From: a virus
Virus record (IMG/VR): IMGVR_UViG_3300048592_000950
Location: 1 to 24,121 of that record
DNA length: 24,121 nt
Strand: one strand, 5' to 3'
Part shown: positions 13,338-21,298 of the stretch, piece after piece
Position numbering within the stretch: the stretch's first letter is position 1
Layout: each line of letters starts with the position of its first letter
Made by a program: the position numbers and the translations under genes
The notes under the pieces: generated by a model
Seen by the model: only the letters and a program-made list of their open reading frames with translations
What the model was told of the DNA's origin: nothing
Database searches by the model: none

Positions 13338-13883
13338 ATGTTCACGATCACGGCCACCATGCAGACCGAGACGGCCGAGCTGAAGGACGACACCCTGCAG
13401 CAGATGGTCAAGTACATGGACGGGGCGCACCGCGAGTTCGAGCTGGCCGCGCTGAAGGTCCACCGCAAAACGGTCTTTGAGATCCTGATCGCGCTGATCC
13501 GCTACACCCCCGTGGACACCGGGCGGCTGCGCGGGAGCTGGACCCCCTACCTGGACCGGCACGGCAAGTCAGCCGCCTACAGCCGCTTCATGGGCGACAG
13601 CAGCCTGGCCATCGGCGACCGAGGCGGCGCCGCACGGCTGGACGCCGCGGCGATCAGCCAGGGCAAGCGCGAGGGCTTTTTCACCGACGGCACGCTGATC
13701 ACCACCGTCGGCAGCAACGTGGCCTACGCCTACGCGGTCAACGAGTACAGCCGCTACTTCGACCGGGCCGCGATCGACGCCAACAGGATCATCAACAAGA
13801 ATTTCGAGGAGTTCCTGAAGGCCTCACGCGAGGCAGGCTGGATCCCCCCGCGCTACAGCGACGAGCCCAAGCCGGAGAGCTGA
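13338..13883 (+). CDS. HK97 gp10-like neck / tail completion protein
   Basis: A 181-residue protein with the family signature TPVDTGRLRGSWTPYL at about residues 55-70 and VGSNVAYAYAVNEYSRYFDR near 128-147. The phrase 'TPVDTG-LR-SW ... NV-YA--VN' is typical of HK97 gp10-type proteins found between the head-closure and tail-terminator genes. The N-terminus is a helical segment and the C-terminus is a charged helix with a flexible tail. AGAAGGGCGGCCCC precedes the ATG. Expected role: completing the head-tail joint. Confidence 0.8.
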   Translation: MFTITATMQTETAELKDDTLQQMVKYMDGAHREFELAALKVHRKTVFEILIALIRYTPVDTGRLRGSWTPYLDRHGKSAAYSRFMGDSSLAIGDRGGAARLDAAAISQGKREGFFTDGTLITTVGSNVAYAYAVNEYSRYFDRAAIDANRIINKNFEEFLKASREAGWIPPRYSDEPKPES

Positions 13884-13884
13884 A

Positions 13885-14475
13885 ATGCCGATCAGCAGCA
13901 GCTACACCAACCCGACGGGCAAGCGCAACGCCCTGGCCAGCTTCAAGGCCTGGCTGGTGGCCCAGGCCCCAACGGCAGGCAACGCCGACTTCGTCTACGC
14001 CTTCTTGAGCGACGTCTCCAACCCCGAGACCTTCACCCGCGTGGGCGTCAGCGAGCTGCAGTACTTCCAGCCGGGCAATTCGGCCTTCGGCATGAACGTC
14101 TTCCCCGCGAGCGCCTACCCCGTCGCGGCCCCGGCCAAGCACGGCACGCTGCAGACCATGCTGCTGCAGATCGAGATCAAGGCCGACGCGAGCGTGGATG
14201 TCGACGCGCTGCGCAAGGTCTACAAGATCCGAGACCGCATCCGCGCCGCCATCGAACAGGCCGGCGTGGCCAACGACGAGACCGGCGTTGTGGCGGTGGA
14301 CGCCTGCGAGATCCAGGACTTCGAGAACGCGCAGGCGCTCACCGGCATCATCCTGCGCTGCCCCCTGGAGCAGGAGAACGCGATCCAGGAGATCTACATC
14401 CCGCCCGACGCCAACGCGCCGAGCATTCACACCCTGCGGCTGCTGATGCGGCTGGAGTGGTACGAGCTAAACTAG
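13885..14475 (+). CDS. Putative tail terminator protein
   Basis: A 196-residue protein between the gp10-like gene and the tail tube gene, where the tail terminator (lambda U-like) stands. It has an N-terminal helix (RNALASFKAWLVAQA), then strands and a paired helix (DVDALRKVYKIRDRIRAAIEQ), and a closing strand IHTLRLLMRLEWYEL, which matches the usual 'R-R-L-x-F/Y' ending of these proteins. It is longer than lambda U (131 residues). It starts one base after the previous stop. The stop TAG is part of a TAGGAGG ribosome binding site for the tube gene. Confidence 0.6.
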   Translation: MPISSSYTNPTGKRNALASFKAWLVAQAPTAGNADFVYAFLSDVSNPETFTRVGVSELQYFQPGNSAFGMNVFPASAYPVAAPAKHGTLQTMLLQIEIKADASVDVDALRKVYKIRDRIRAAIEQAGVANDETGVVAVDACEIQDFENAQALTGIILRCPLEQENAIQEIYIPPDANAPSIHTLRLLMRLEWYELN

Positions 14476-14479
14476 GAGG
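14473..14479 (+). promoter_or_regulatory. Stop codon inside ribosome binding site (TAGGAGG) before tail tube gene
   Basis: TAGGAGG combines the stop of the terminator-like gene with an ideal Shine-Dalgarno sequence six bases before the tail tube ATG. A ribosome that ends the first gene is placed to begin the second, so the two are likely coupled. The same motif recurs after the tail hub gene. Confidence 0.6.
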
Positions 14480-14485
14480 AAGGCC

Positions 14486-15592
14486 ATGCCCGCTGACACA
14501 CGCAATCCGCTGTCCATCTTCACCGGCCAGCGCAACCAGATCCGCCTGGTCACCAAGACCCACGGCGTCATCCGCCCCAACCTGGTGGACAGCTTCGAGT
14601 TCACGCCGAAGCTGAGCAACAAGCGGGTGCCCGAGTTCGACAACCTGGTCGACGCGCTCACCTACACCACCTTCGACGGCGGCAGCGGCAAGATCAGCTA
14701 CCTGGAGAGCAACCAGGGCCAGATCAGCGCCGCCCTGATGGACATCGACCCCGCGTCCGTCACCCAGATGCTGAATCCGGCCACGCTGGCCGACTTCCAG
14801 GTCTTCATGAACCTGATGGGCCTGGACGGCAAGATCAAGGGCTGCATGCTGCTCTACGGTTGCACCCCCACGGGCAACCCCTTCCAGCAGACGGTGAAGG
14901 AGGGCGCCAAGCGCTCGCTGGACTTCGAGTGCTTGAACGGCATCATCTTCCCCGGCCTGGCGCTGCAGTACACCCGCGCCCGCGGGGCCACCACCCAGCA
15001 GGCGGCCCCGGCCGACCCGGCCCTGGCCACGGCCAACGCCGGCGGCTTCCTGACCGGCGGCGACACGGTCTACGTCCAGCTCACGGCCGTCACGGCCGCG
15101 GGTGAGACGCTGGCCGGCAACGAGGCCGCGATCCACATCCCCACGGGCACCAACACCAACAAGGTGACCGTGACGGTGCCCGCCCCCGCCGGCGCGATCA
15201 CGTCCTACAACGGCTACGTGAGCAACCGCTCCAACGGCGAGCGCTTCAGCTTCAACACGGCCGTGGGCGGCGCGATCGACGTGCTGGAGCTGCCCAGCAC
15301 CACGGCGGCCCGGCCCCCGCTGCAGAACACGTCGGGCGTCTTCGCCGCGCCCAACGACAAGACCTTCAGCGGCGCCGGCCCCTGGACGGTGACCCTGGAC
15401 AACGCGGCCTTCAAGCTGCCCCAGACCGGGCTGGACTACGGGCTGGTGAAGCGCGACGGCGCGATCGTGGGCACGGTCGACAACCCCGCCACGATCGACA
15501 CGTTCCTGTTCAACAGCGCGGGCACCCAGTTCTCGGTCAACGAGGACCCGGCCACCCACGCCTGGGAGCTGTTCACCTTCTACCAGCCGTGA
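14486..15592 (+). CDS. Major tail tube protein with Ig-like insertion
   Basis: A 368-residue tube protein. The first part (about 1-170) has the look of a tail tube subunit: IRLVTKTHGVIRPNLVDSFE, KISYLESNQGQISAALMDID and LGLALQYT-like strands around 155-170. An Ig- or fibronectin-like domain seems to be inserted at about 185-285, with VYVQLTAVTAAGETLAGNEA and ITSYNGYVSNRSNGERFSF. The end (about 290-368) returns to strands and closes in DPATHAWELFTFYQP. Tail tubes with surface Ig-like domains are known from lambda gpV and others. The very strong ribosome binding site and position before the G/G-T and tape genes support the call. A tail protein of another kind is possible. Confidence 0.75.
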   Translation: MPADTRNPLSIFTGQRNQIRLVTKTHGVIRPNLVDSFEFTPKLSNKRVPEFDNLVDALTYTTFDGGSGKISYLESNQGQISAALMDIDPASVTQMLNPATLADFQVFMNLMGLDGKIKGCMLLYGCTPTGNPFQQTVKEGAKRSLDFECLNGIIFPGLALQYTRARGATTQQAAPADPALATANAGGFLTGGDTVYVQLTAVTAAGETLAGNEAAIHIPTGTNTNKVTVTVPAPAGAITSYNGYVSNRSNGERFSFNTAVGGAIDVLELPSTTAARPPLQNTSGVFAAPNDKTFSGAGPWTVTLDNAAFKLPQTGLDYGLVKRDGAIVGTVDNPATIDTFLFNSAGTQFSVNEDPATHAWELFTFYQP

Positions 15593-15703
15593 GAAGGGCT
15601 CCACAACCCCCTGGATTAAATCGAGGAGGCCTTTTCAATTAACGCAAACCGCCCGGCCGCCCAGAGCCCCAGCTTTGGGCGGCCGTGGCCCAAGGAGGAC
15701 CAC
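15593..15703 (+). promoter_or_regulatory. Intergenic region between tail tube and chaperone genes, with 10-bp hairpin
   Basis: CGGCCGCCCA (15654-15663) pairs perfectly with TGGGCGGCCG (15676-15685) over a 12-base loop, with no T tract, so it is not a standard terminator. The hairpin ends seven bases before AAGGAGG of the chaperone gene. Upstream lies a second GAGGAGG (15623-15629) without an ATG behind it; an ATT at 15638 is in frame with the chaperone gene. The hairpin may lower or time chaperone translation, or protect the tube mRNA end. Confidence 0.5.
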
Positions 15704-16423
15704 ATGGACGAGACACTGGCCTCGGCTGCCGCCAAGCTGGCGACCACCGAGCACCCCATCGCAGTGCATCGCCACAAGCACCTGATCCACGGACTGAAGG
15801 ACGAGGCCGCGCGGCTTGAGCGTGTGCTGACCCAGGGCGACGAGATCGTGGCCCAGTCGGCGCTCAAGCTGCCGGCCTTTTTTCCTGCCTGGCTGCAGCG
15901 CCTGATCCGCTGGGCGGCCCGGCCCCTTCTGCGGGCGCGCCTGCAGCAGCGGGCCGTGGCCCCCGAGCTGATCCGGGCCCAGCTCCAGGACTTGAAGCAG
16001 CGCACCGCCACGGCCACCAACGACGTGCTGCGCGGGATCCTGACCCCGCTGACGGTCTCCGACGACGCCGAGTGCCACGCCTACTACTTCAAGACCCGGC
16101 GCCACCTGGAGGCCAGCCTGCCCGAGGAGATCACCGAGGACGGACAGCGGGCCCGCGCCGAGGCGATCGAGTTCACCACCAACGCCTACCTGCTGGCCAA
16201 GCGCGTGGAGTGCGCGCTCAAGAAGGCCGAGGAGCGCAACGGCCGCCTGGCCCTGGTCGAGCCCGTCACGCGGGCCCTGACCAACAAGGAGGCCCACGCG
16301 CTGGACCCCCGGCTGACGGCCGAGATCTGGACGGAATACCGGCAGGCCTTCGAGCTGAGCGAGGACGAGCTGGGAAAATCACAGGCGCCGCGCCCGGCGA
16401 GCTCAGCTTCATCGGCGAGCTGA
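15704..16423 (+). CDS. Tail assembly chaperone (G-like, zero-frame product)
   Basis: A 239-residue, mostly helical protein between the tail tube and tape measure genes, the fixed place of the tail assembly chaperone. These proteins coat the tape measure during tail assembly and are not in the virion. The text shows no enzyme motif. It has charged helices throughout, with a central stretch around KLPAFFPAWLQRLIRWAARP. AAGGAGGACCAC precedes the ATG. The zero frame ends 45 bases after a slippery heptamer, and the last residues (APRPASSASSAS) look like non-functional filler, as expected where part of the ribosomes shift frame first. See the fusion entry. Confidence 0.8.
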   Translation: MDETLASAAAKLATTEHPIAVHRHKHLIHGLKDEAARLERVLTQGDEIVAQSALKLPAFFPAWLQRLIRWAARPLLRARLQQRAVAPELIRAQLQDLKQRTATATNDVLRGILTPLTVSDDAECHAYYFKTRRHLEASLPEEITEDGQRARAEAIEFTTNAYLLAKRVECALKKAEERNGRLALVEPVTRALTNKEAHALDPRLTAEIWTEYRQAFELSEDELGKSQAPRPASSASSAS

Positions 16424-16584
16424 TCGAGCTCGGCGCCTACATCGGAACGCCGCTGCACCGCGGCAGCGTCTGGCAGATGCCCCTGGAGACCTGGAGAGCC
16501 GTGCGCGCCCGCTGGAACGAAAAGAACGCCCCCGAGGAGAGCGAGCCCGGCGCCACCAAGATGGTCTTCAAAAACACGGATTGA
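15704..16584 (+). CDS. Tail assembly chaperone G-T fusion by -1 frameshift
   Basis: Slippage at 16372-16378 joins the first 225 residues of the G-like protein to 68 residues read in the -1 frame, giving about 293 residues. The added part begins ITGAAPGELSFIGELIELG and includes RGSVWQMPLETWRAVRAR before the end at the TGA of 16582-16584. It has no start codon of its own in a fitting place, so it only makes sense as an extension. In lambda the T part binds the tail tube protein while the G part binds the tape measure. A minor amount of fusion relative to G is usual. The tape measure gene begins three bases after the stop. Confidence 0.82.
16372..16378 (+). other. Programmed -1 ribosomal frameshift site GGGAAAA
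   Basis: GGGAAAA lies in the zero frame as G GGA AAA (after CT of codon CTG), the X-XXY-YYZ phase needed for -1 slippage. Lambda uses GGGAAAG at the same spot between G and T. A hairpin can form downstream: GGCGC at 16384-16388 with GCGCC at 16433-16437, and CGAGCTC (16398-16404) with GAGCTCG (16426-16432), starting five bases after the heptamer. The frame entered is open to 16584. Confidence 0.85.
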
Positions 16585-16587
16585 GCC

Positions 16588-18279
16588 ATGCCCAACCAAA
16601 CCCTGACTCTTACGATCGCGTCGCAGCTCCAAAAGGCCGGCTTCACCGAGGCGGCTGAGCACATGCGCGTGCTCCAAAAGGAGACCGAGGGCGTCAAGAA
16701 GGGCAACGACGCCTGGGCCGACGCCATCGGCAAGGTCAAGGGAGCGCTCACGGTCACGGCCGTGCTGGCCTTTTACAAGACGGCGGTGGACGAGGCCAGC
16801 CGCGCCGAGCAATCCCAGCTCAAGCTTAAGACGAGCATCGAGAGCACGGGCCTGAGCTGGGACCGCGTCAAGGAGCAGGTGAACGGCACCACCCAGGCCT
16901 TGAGCGCGCTCTCGCGATTCAGCAAGGGCGACCTGGACGAGAGCCTGAACGTGCTGATCCAGCGCACCGGCGATCTGGGCGTGGCCCAGGCCAACCTGCA
17001 GACGGTCATGGGCATCAGCGTGGCCACGGGCAGGGACCTGAACGACGTCGCCGATCAGATCGGAAAGGCCGCGGCCGGCAGCGAGCGCGACACCATGCAG
17101 CTCGCCAAGGCCTTTGGCATCACCGGCAAAAACGCGAAGGACGCTGACTTTGTGCTGGAGGAGCTGGGCCGGCGCTTCGGCGATCTGGCCACCACGGAAA
17201 AGACCACCCAGGCCGAGCTGGACAAGCTGAAAAACACGCTGATGGACATCGCCGAGCAGGTCGGCACCTTCGTGCTGCCGATCTTCAACGCGATCGTCGA
17301 CGGCACCCGGCGCTTCACCCTGGCGCTTAAAGAGCTGGTCGGCAGCGGCCTGGCCGCCCTGATCGGCGCGATCACGGCCCTGGTCACCGGCGACATGAAC
17401 CTCCTGAAGGCGAGCTGGCAGGAATTGAAGGACGGCGCGAGCGCGGCCTGGAAGGAAATGGCCGACGAGAACAAGCCCGCCCAGGTCAAGATCACCGGCA
17501 AAAAGACGATCGCCGCCGTGAAGGAGATCAACGGCGAGCTGCTGCAGGCCATCCAGGACTTGAACGCCGAGACCGCCAAGATCCAGGCCAGCATGCAGGC
17601 CGATGAGGCGCTGCGCCTGGAAGCCGAGATCGCCGCCTACAAGGCCGCCACCCTGGCGAAGTACGAGCATGAAATCCAGACGGCCGAGCAGCGCAACGCC
17701 CTGCTGGCAGCCTTGGATGCGAGGGCTGCGGCCCAGCGGCAAGCATTCCAGGCCAAGCAGTACGAGGAGCAATTCAGGGCTGCGGTCACCTTTGGATCAG
17801 CCATCGGCGCGATCACTGGCCGCATGGTCGCCGGCGAAAGGGAAGCCTGGAAGCAGATCACCGACGTGGTGATCGACAGCCTGGTCCAGCAGCTCCAGGC
17901 CAGCATCATCGCCGGGCAGGCCCGCGCCTGGATCACCGAGGTCGCCGGCAAGGGCTTCCTGGGCCTGGCCACGGGCGCCGTCTTGTCGGGCTTGGTGGCC
18001 GGCGTCGGCGAGGCCGCCAAGGCCGCGATCCGTGGCGGGGCAGGCTCGACCCCCTCGGTCGGTGGCGGTGGTGGCGGTAGCTTTGGCGGTGGCGACTTTG
18101 GAGGCGGTGCCGCGGCCGAGCCCGCGGCTGCCCCCCGGCCCGAGAGCACGGTGCGCGTGAACATCTACGGCGACATGTACGGCGAGCCGGCCTTCGTGGA
18201 CCGGCTGGCCATGAAGATCAGCGAGGCCGTCGAGAACCGCGACGTGCGCCTGGTCTCCACCACCACGGCAGGGAGCTGA
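16588..18279 (+). CDS. Tape measure protein
   Basis: A 563-residue protein that follows the chaperone frameshift pair. It sets tail length and is ejected with the DNA. Long helical regions alternate with hydrophobic stretches: LTVTAVLAFYKTAV near 52-65, VGSGLAALIGAITALVTG near 251-268, and GFLGLATGAVLSGLVAGVGE near 454-474. Residues 325-400 are a strongly charged coiled coil (EAEIAAYKAATLAKYEHE). A Gly-rich linker (about 490-515) precedes a compact end (VRVNIYGDMYGEPAFVDRL). A usual 0.15 nm per residue gives a tail of about 84 nm, short for a siphovirus. The ribosome binding site is weak, which fits a low-copy protein. Confidence 0.85.
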   Translation: MPNQTLTLTIASQLQKAGFTEAAEHMRVLQKETEGVKKGNDAWADAIGKVKGALTVTAVLAFYKTAVDEASRAEQSQLKLKTSIESTGLSWDRVKEQVNGTTQALSALSRFSKGDLDESLNVLIQRTGDLGVAQANLQTVMGISVATGRDLNDVADQIGKAAAGSERDTMQLAKAFGITGKNAKDADFVLEELGRRFGDLATTEKTTQAELDKLKNTLMDIAEQVGTFVLPIFNAIVDGTRRFTLALKELVGSGLAALIGAITALVTGDMNLLKASWQELKDGASAAWKEMADENKPAQVKITGKKTIAAVKEINGELLQAIQDLNAETAKIQASMQADEALRLEAEIAAYKAATLAKYEHEIQTAEQRNALLAALDARAAAQRQAFQAKQYEEQFRAAVTFGSAIGAITGRMVAGEREAWKQITDVVIDSLVQQLQASIIAGQARAWITEVAGKGFLGLATGAVLSGLVAGVGEAAKAAIRGGAGSTPSVGGGGGGSFGGGDFGGGAAAEPAAAPRPESTVRVNIYGDMYGEPAFVDRLAMKISEAVENRDVRLVSTTTAGS

Positions 18280-18281
18280 CC

Positions 18282-19643
18282 ATGCCCGGCACGATCCTGC
18301 AAAGCTTCCCCCGCTTCAGCGACGGCCTGCTCCTTTTTGAGAGCTTCGAGGCCGAGAATTTCATGAGCGATCAAAACTGGACGCTGCTCAATGGCACGCC
18401 CCAGATCAGCAGCGACGTCTCGGTGGACGGGCTCAAGAGCCTCAAGCTGGACACCACCTATCCCCAGATCCAAAAGATCACCGGCGCCTTCCAGTTCGGC
18501 GTGGCCTGGTTCTACGACGACAGCAGCATCGTCGCCGGCGGCTTCACCCCCTTCGCGATCTGGGAGACCACGGGCGGCCAGATCTTCGGCCTGGGCGTGG
18601 ACCTGGGCGTCAGCACCGTCAACTACACCAAGATCGTCAACGGCGTCAGCAGCGACAGCGGCGTGGCCCGCACCACCGACTACCGGCGCTTCACGATCAA
18701 GCAGTCCCTGGGCAGCGTGGACCTGGCCATCGACGGCGTGAGCGTGGGCGGCGCGGCGATCGCCACGGCCCTGACCAAGACCAAGATCGGCTGCAGCGTC
18801 TACAGCGGAACCTCGGCCTTCGGCTACTTCGATTCGATCCAAGTCTGCCAGTTCGCCGACTTCACGGTGACGCACCTGGATAGCGGCCAGATGGTGAAGG
18901 TCTACCTGTCCGACGGCACGCTGGTCGGACAGGCCACGGCCGCAAGCGGGCTGGCCCAGGTGGACACCACAGCCCAGGACTCGCCCTTCAACGGCTACGT
19001 GACGATCACGCGTCCCGACGGCCAGAGCCCCTACTTCTGGGGCGCCGTGCTGAGCTTCTCCACGGGCGACCGCTGGGCCCAGCACGTCTACCGCTTCGGG
19101 CGCCGGCCGGTCAGCCTGGACATCCGCCCCACCGCCAACCGGCAGGACAAAGAGAGCAACAGCGGCAAGAACCAAAGCGTGTTCTTCTACGACCGCGACA
19201 TTGTCAGCTTCACGATCACCGACCTGACCGAGGACGAAAAGAACGCGCTCATGCGGTGGTGGTCCACGGCCCAGCGCGGCGAGGTCTTCGGCTGCGCCAT
19301 CGACGAGGGAGGCACCTATCGCAGCACGCTGGCTGAGGCGATCGTGTCTGCGGCCCAGACCCTTTTCAAGCCCGCCTCGCTGGTGGGCGCCAACAAGGGC
19401 AGCCTGCTGGTGATCCGCACGGCCACCGGGCAGTTCCGCGACACCAAGAAGGTGGTCGGGCGCAGCGGCCCCTACCTTGAGGCGGACAGCTTCTTCATTT
19501 CGCCCTTCGAGATCGGCGACGAGATCCGCGACCTGCTCTACTGGCCGGCCGCGATCACCACCGACAAGGTGCTGCAGGTGAGCCTGGCCAACCTGCGCCG
19601 GCGCCGCTGGAACGCCACCATCAGCTTTAAGGAAGCGCTGTGA
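18282..19643 (+). CDS. Distal tail-like protein with possible lectin-type N-terminal domain
   Basis: A 453-residue protein directly after the tape measure, where the distal tail (Dit) protein is expected. The N-terminal half (about 1-195) resembles a concanavalin-like jelly roll: LLLFESFEAENFMSDQNWTL, SVDGLKSLKLDTT, FTIKQSLGSVDLAIDG and AFGYFDSIQVCQF at the end. This pattern (a sugar-binding or laminin-G-like fold) is my inference. The second half has a short beta part (MVKVYLSDGTLVGQATA) and a region similar to tail tip proteins, with WWSTAQRGEVFGCAIDEGGT and a closing RRRRWNATISFKEAL. A tail-tip protein with a host-surface binding domain would help adsorption. Confidence 0.6.
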   Translation: MPGTILQSFPRFSDGLLLFESFEAENFMSDQNWTLLNGTPQISSDVSVDGLKSLKLDTTYPQIQKITGAFQFGVAWFYDDSSIVAGGFTPFAIWETTGGQIFGLGVDLGVSTVNYTKIVNGVSSDSGVARTTDYRRFTIKQSLGSVDLAIDGVSVGGAAIATALTKTKIGCSVYSGTSAFGYFDSIQVCQFADFTVTHLDSGQMVKVYLSDGTLVGQATAASGLAQVDTTAQDSPFNGYVTITRPDGQSPYFWGAVLSFSTGDRWAQHVYRFGRRPVSLDIRPTANRQDKESNSGKNQSVFFYDRDIVSFTITDLTEDEKNALMRWWSTAQRGEVFGCAIDEGGTYRSTLAEAIVSAAQTLFKPASLVGANKGSLLVIRTATGQFRDTKKVVGRSGPYLEADSFFISPFEIGDEIRDLLYWPAAITTDKVLQVSLANLRRRRWNATISFKEAL

Positions 19644-21289
19644 CCCAGCAGGTCAACACGCGCTACGGGCGCGTCCTTCAACGAAGCGCGATCCAGCCCG
19701 TCTACCTGGTGGAGCTGGCCGGCATCCCCACGCGCTTCTCCACGCAGCCGGTGCGCAACCCCAGCGGCCCCACCAAGGTCTACCTGAGCGCCATCGACGG
19801 CGCGGGCAGCCAGATCACCGTGGACGAGGGCCGCTCCAGCCTGGGCAACGCCACCTTCAGCGTGCTGGACAAGGACGGCGAGATCACCAAGCTGGCCTTC
19901 GAGTACCAGCTCGCCAACCGCGTGGTCACGATCAAGAGCGGATTCTTGGAGCTGGACGAGAGCGAGTACGTGACGGTCTTCACCGGGCGCGTGCTGGACT
20001 ACACGCTGGAGCGCGACAACACCACGTGGAAGATCCAGGTGGTGACGCGGCTCAAGGACGAGAAGCAGGACATCTTCGAGGCCTTCACCAAGCTGACCGT
20101 GGCCGCCGGCGCCGGCGACGCAACGCTGACGGTGGCGGGGACCGGTCCTTTTCCAGCGGCCACGGGCGGCGTGCTGTACCTGAAGATCGACGACGAAGTG
20201 ATCAGCTACACCGGCAAGACGCTGACGACCTTCACGGGCTGCGTCCGTGGCCAGCTCGGCACCGTGGCCGCGGCGCACGGCGTCGACGCAGAGGTGGTCA
20301 ACCTGGCCTACCTGGCCGGAAACGCGCTGACGCTGGCGCTGCAGATCCTGACGAGCACCGGCCTGGGCACCAACGGTCCCTACGACGTGCTGCCGGCCTG
20401 CGCGGGGCTGGGCATCGACCACGCCGACATCGACGTCGCCAAATTCGAGAGCGAAAGGGATCGCTGGCTGGCGGGCTTCGATTTTCGCTTCACCGAGTTC
20501 GAAAAGGTCGAGGGCAAGAAATTCCTTGAGGAGCAGATATTCACCTTCTGCAACGCCTACCCCACCACCGACAACCTGGGCCGCATTTCGGTGAAGGTCT
20601 ACGCGCCCCCGCTGCCCAATGCCATTGCGCCCGAGCTGAACGACGATGCGCTGATCGGGCCGCCGACGTTCAAGGGCAATGTCCTGCAGACCTATTTTTT
20701 CAACGAGATCGACATCAAGTACGACTGGGACTTCAGGTTCAACGAATACTTGAGCCGGGCGCTTTACGAGGAGAGCAACAGCCAGGTCACCTTCGACACC
20801 ACAAAGACCCGCGCGCTGCAGAGCCGCGGGATCCACGTGGGCACCGGCCCCACCGACATGCGGCAGACCCGGCTGGACGGATACGCCGTGCGCTTCTTGA
20901 AGCGGTTCGCCTTCCCCTCCCCGGTGCTGGAAGCGACCGCATTCTTCTCGAAGCGGCTTTTAGAGCTGGGAGACGTGGTGCCGCTCAGCTCGGATTTCGT
21001 CCCCAACCTGGCTACGGGCAAGATCGGGATCCAGGCCCAGCTCATGGAGCTGATCGAAATCACGCCCAGTTACCTGGAAGCCACCCAGCGCTACACGCTG
21101 CTGAACACCGGCTACAGCTACGGCCGCAAGTACGGCGCGATCAGCCCCAGCGCCAAGCCGCCCGTCAACTTCCCCGTCTTTTCAGCCGCCACGCCGCTGC
21201 AGCGCAACTACTGCTTCATCAGCCGCAAGATCAACGCCACCAAGGGCGTGATGGGCGACGGCAGCGACGGCTACTACATCACTCCGTAG
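19640..21289 (+). CDS. Tail hub / baseplate-like protein
   Basis: A 549-residue protein overlapping the previous stop by GTGA, with a GTG start. It is the best candidate for the tail hub that closes the tube (gp27/Tal-like). The first part has strands such as VYLVELAGIPTRFSTQPV and GNATFSVLDKDGEITKLAFE, the usual 'reduced curvature' pieces of hub proteins. A small beta insert follows (about 152-215) with GVLYLKIDDEVISYTGKTLT and CVRGQLGTVAAAHG, which resembles segments widely seen in phage tip proteins. The remaining part (about 240-500) carries FEKVEGKKFLEEQIFTFCNA and ends near NTGYSYGRKYGAISPS. GC content drops between about 20430 and 20990. Role is inferred from order and pattern. Confidence 0.65.
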   Translation: MTQQVNTRYGRVLQRSAIQPVYLVELAGIPTRFSTQPVRNPSGPTKVYLSAIDGAGSQITVDEGRSSLGNATFSVLDKDGEITKLAFEYQLANRVVTIKSGFLELDESEYVTVFTGRVLDYTLERDNTTWKIQVVTRLKDEKQDIFEAFTKLTVAAGAGDATLTVAGTGPFPAATGGVLYLKIDDEVISYTGKTLTTFTGCVRGQLGTVAAAHGVDAEVVNLAYLAGNALTLALQILTSTGLGTNGPYDVLPACAGLGIDHADIDVAKFESERDRWLAGFDFRFTEFEKVEGKKFLEEQIFTFCNAYPTTDNLGRISVKVYAPPLPNAIAPELNDDALIGPPTFKGNVLQTYFFNEIDIKYDWDFRFNEYLSRALYEESNSQVTFDTTKTRALQSRGIHVGTGPTDMRQTRLDGYAVRFLKRFAFPSPVLEATAFFSKRLLELGDVVPLSSDFVPNLATGKIGIQAQLMELIEITPSYLEATQRYTLLNTGYSYGRKYGAISPSAKPPVNFPVFSAATPLQRNYCFISRKINATKGVMGDGSDGYYITP

Positions 21290-21298
21290 GAGGAGAGC

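Noticed and set aside
16072-16584. Separate gene in the -1 frame after the chaperone
   Set aside because: Its first 100 codons are a shadow of the chaperone. Only the last 68 codons are meaningful and they are reached by frameshift.
18045-18120. GGTGGC-rich repeat as a possible mobile or regulatory repeat
   Set aside because: It encodes the Gly-rich linker of the tape measure protein in frame and is best seen as a protein feature.
19538-20836. Minus-strand open frame of 432 codons in the hub gene
   Set aside because: Shadow of the hub gene. Same low-complexity Val/Gly/Leu/Ala text as the other antisense frames.
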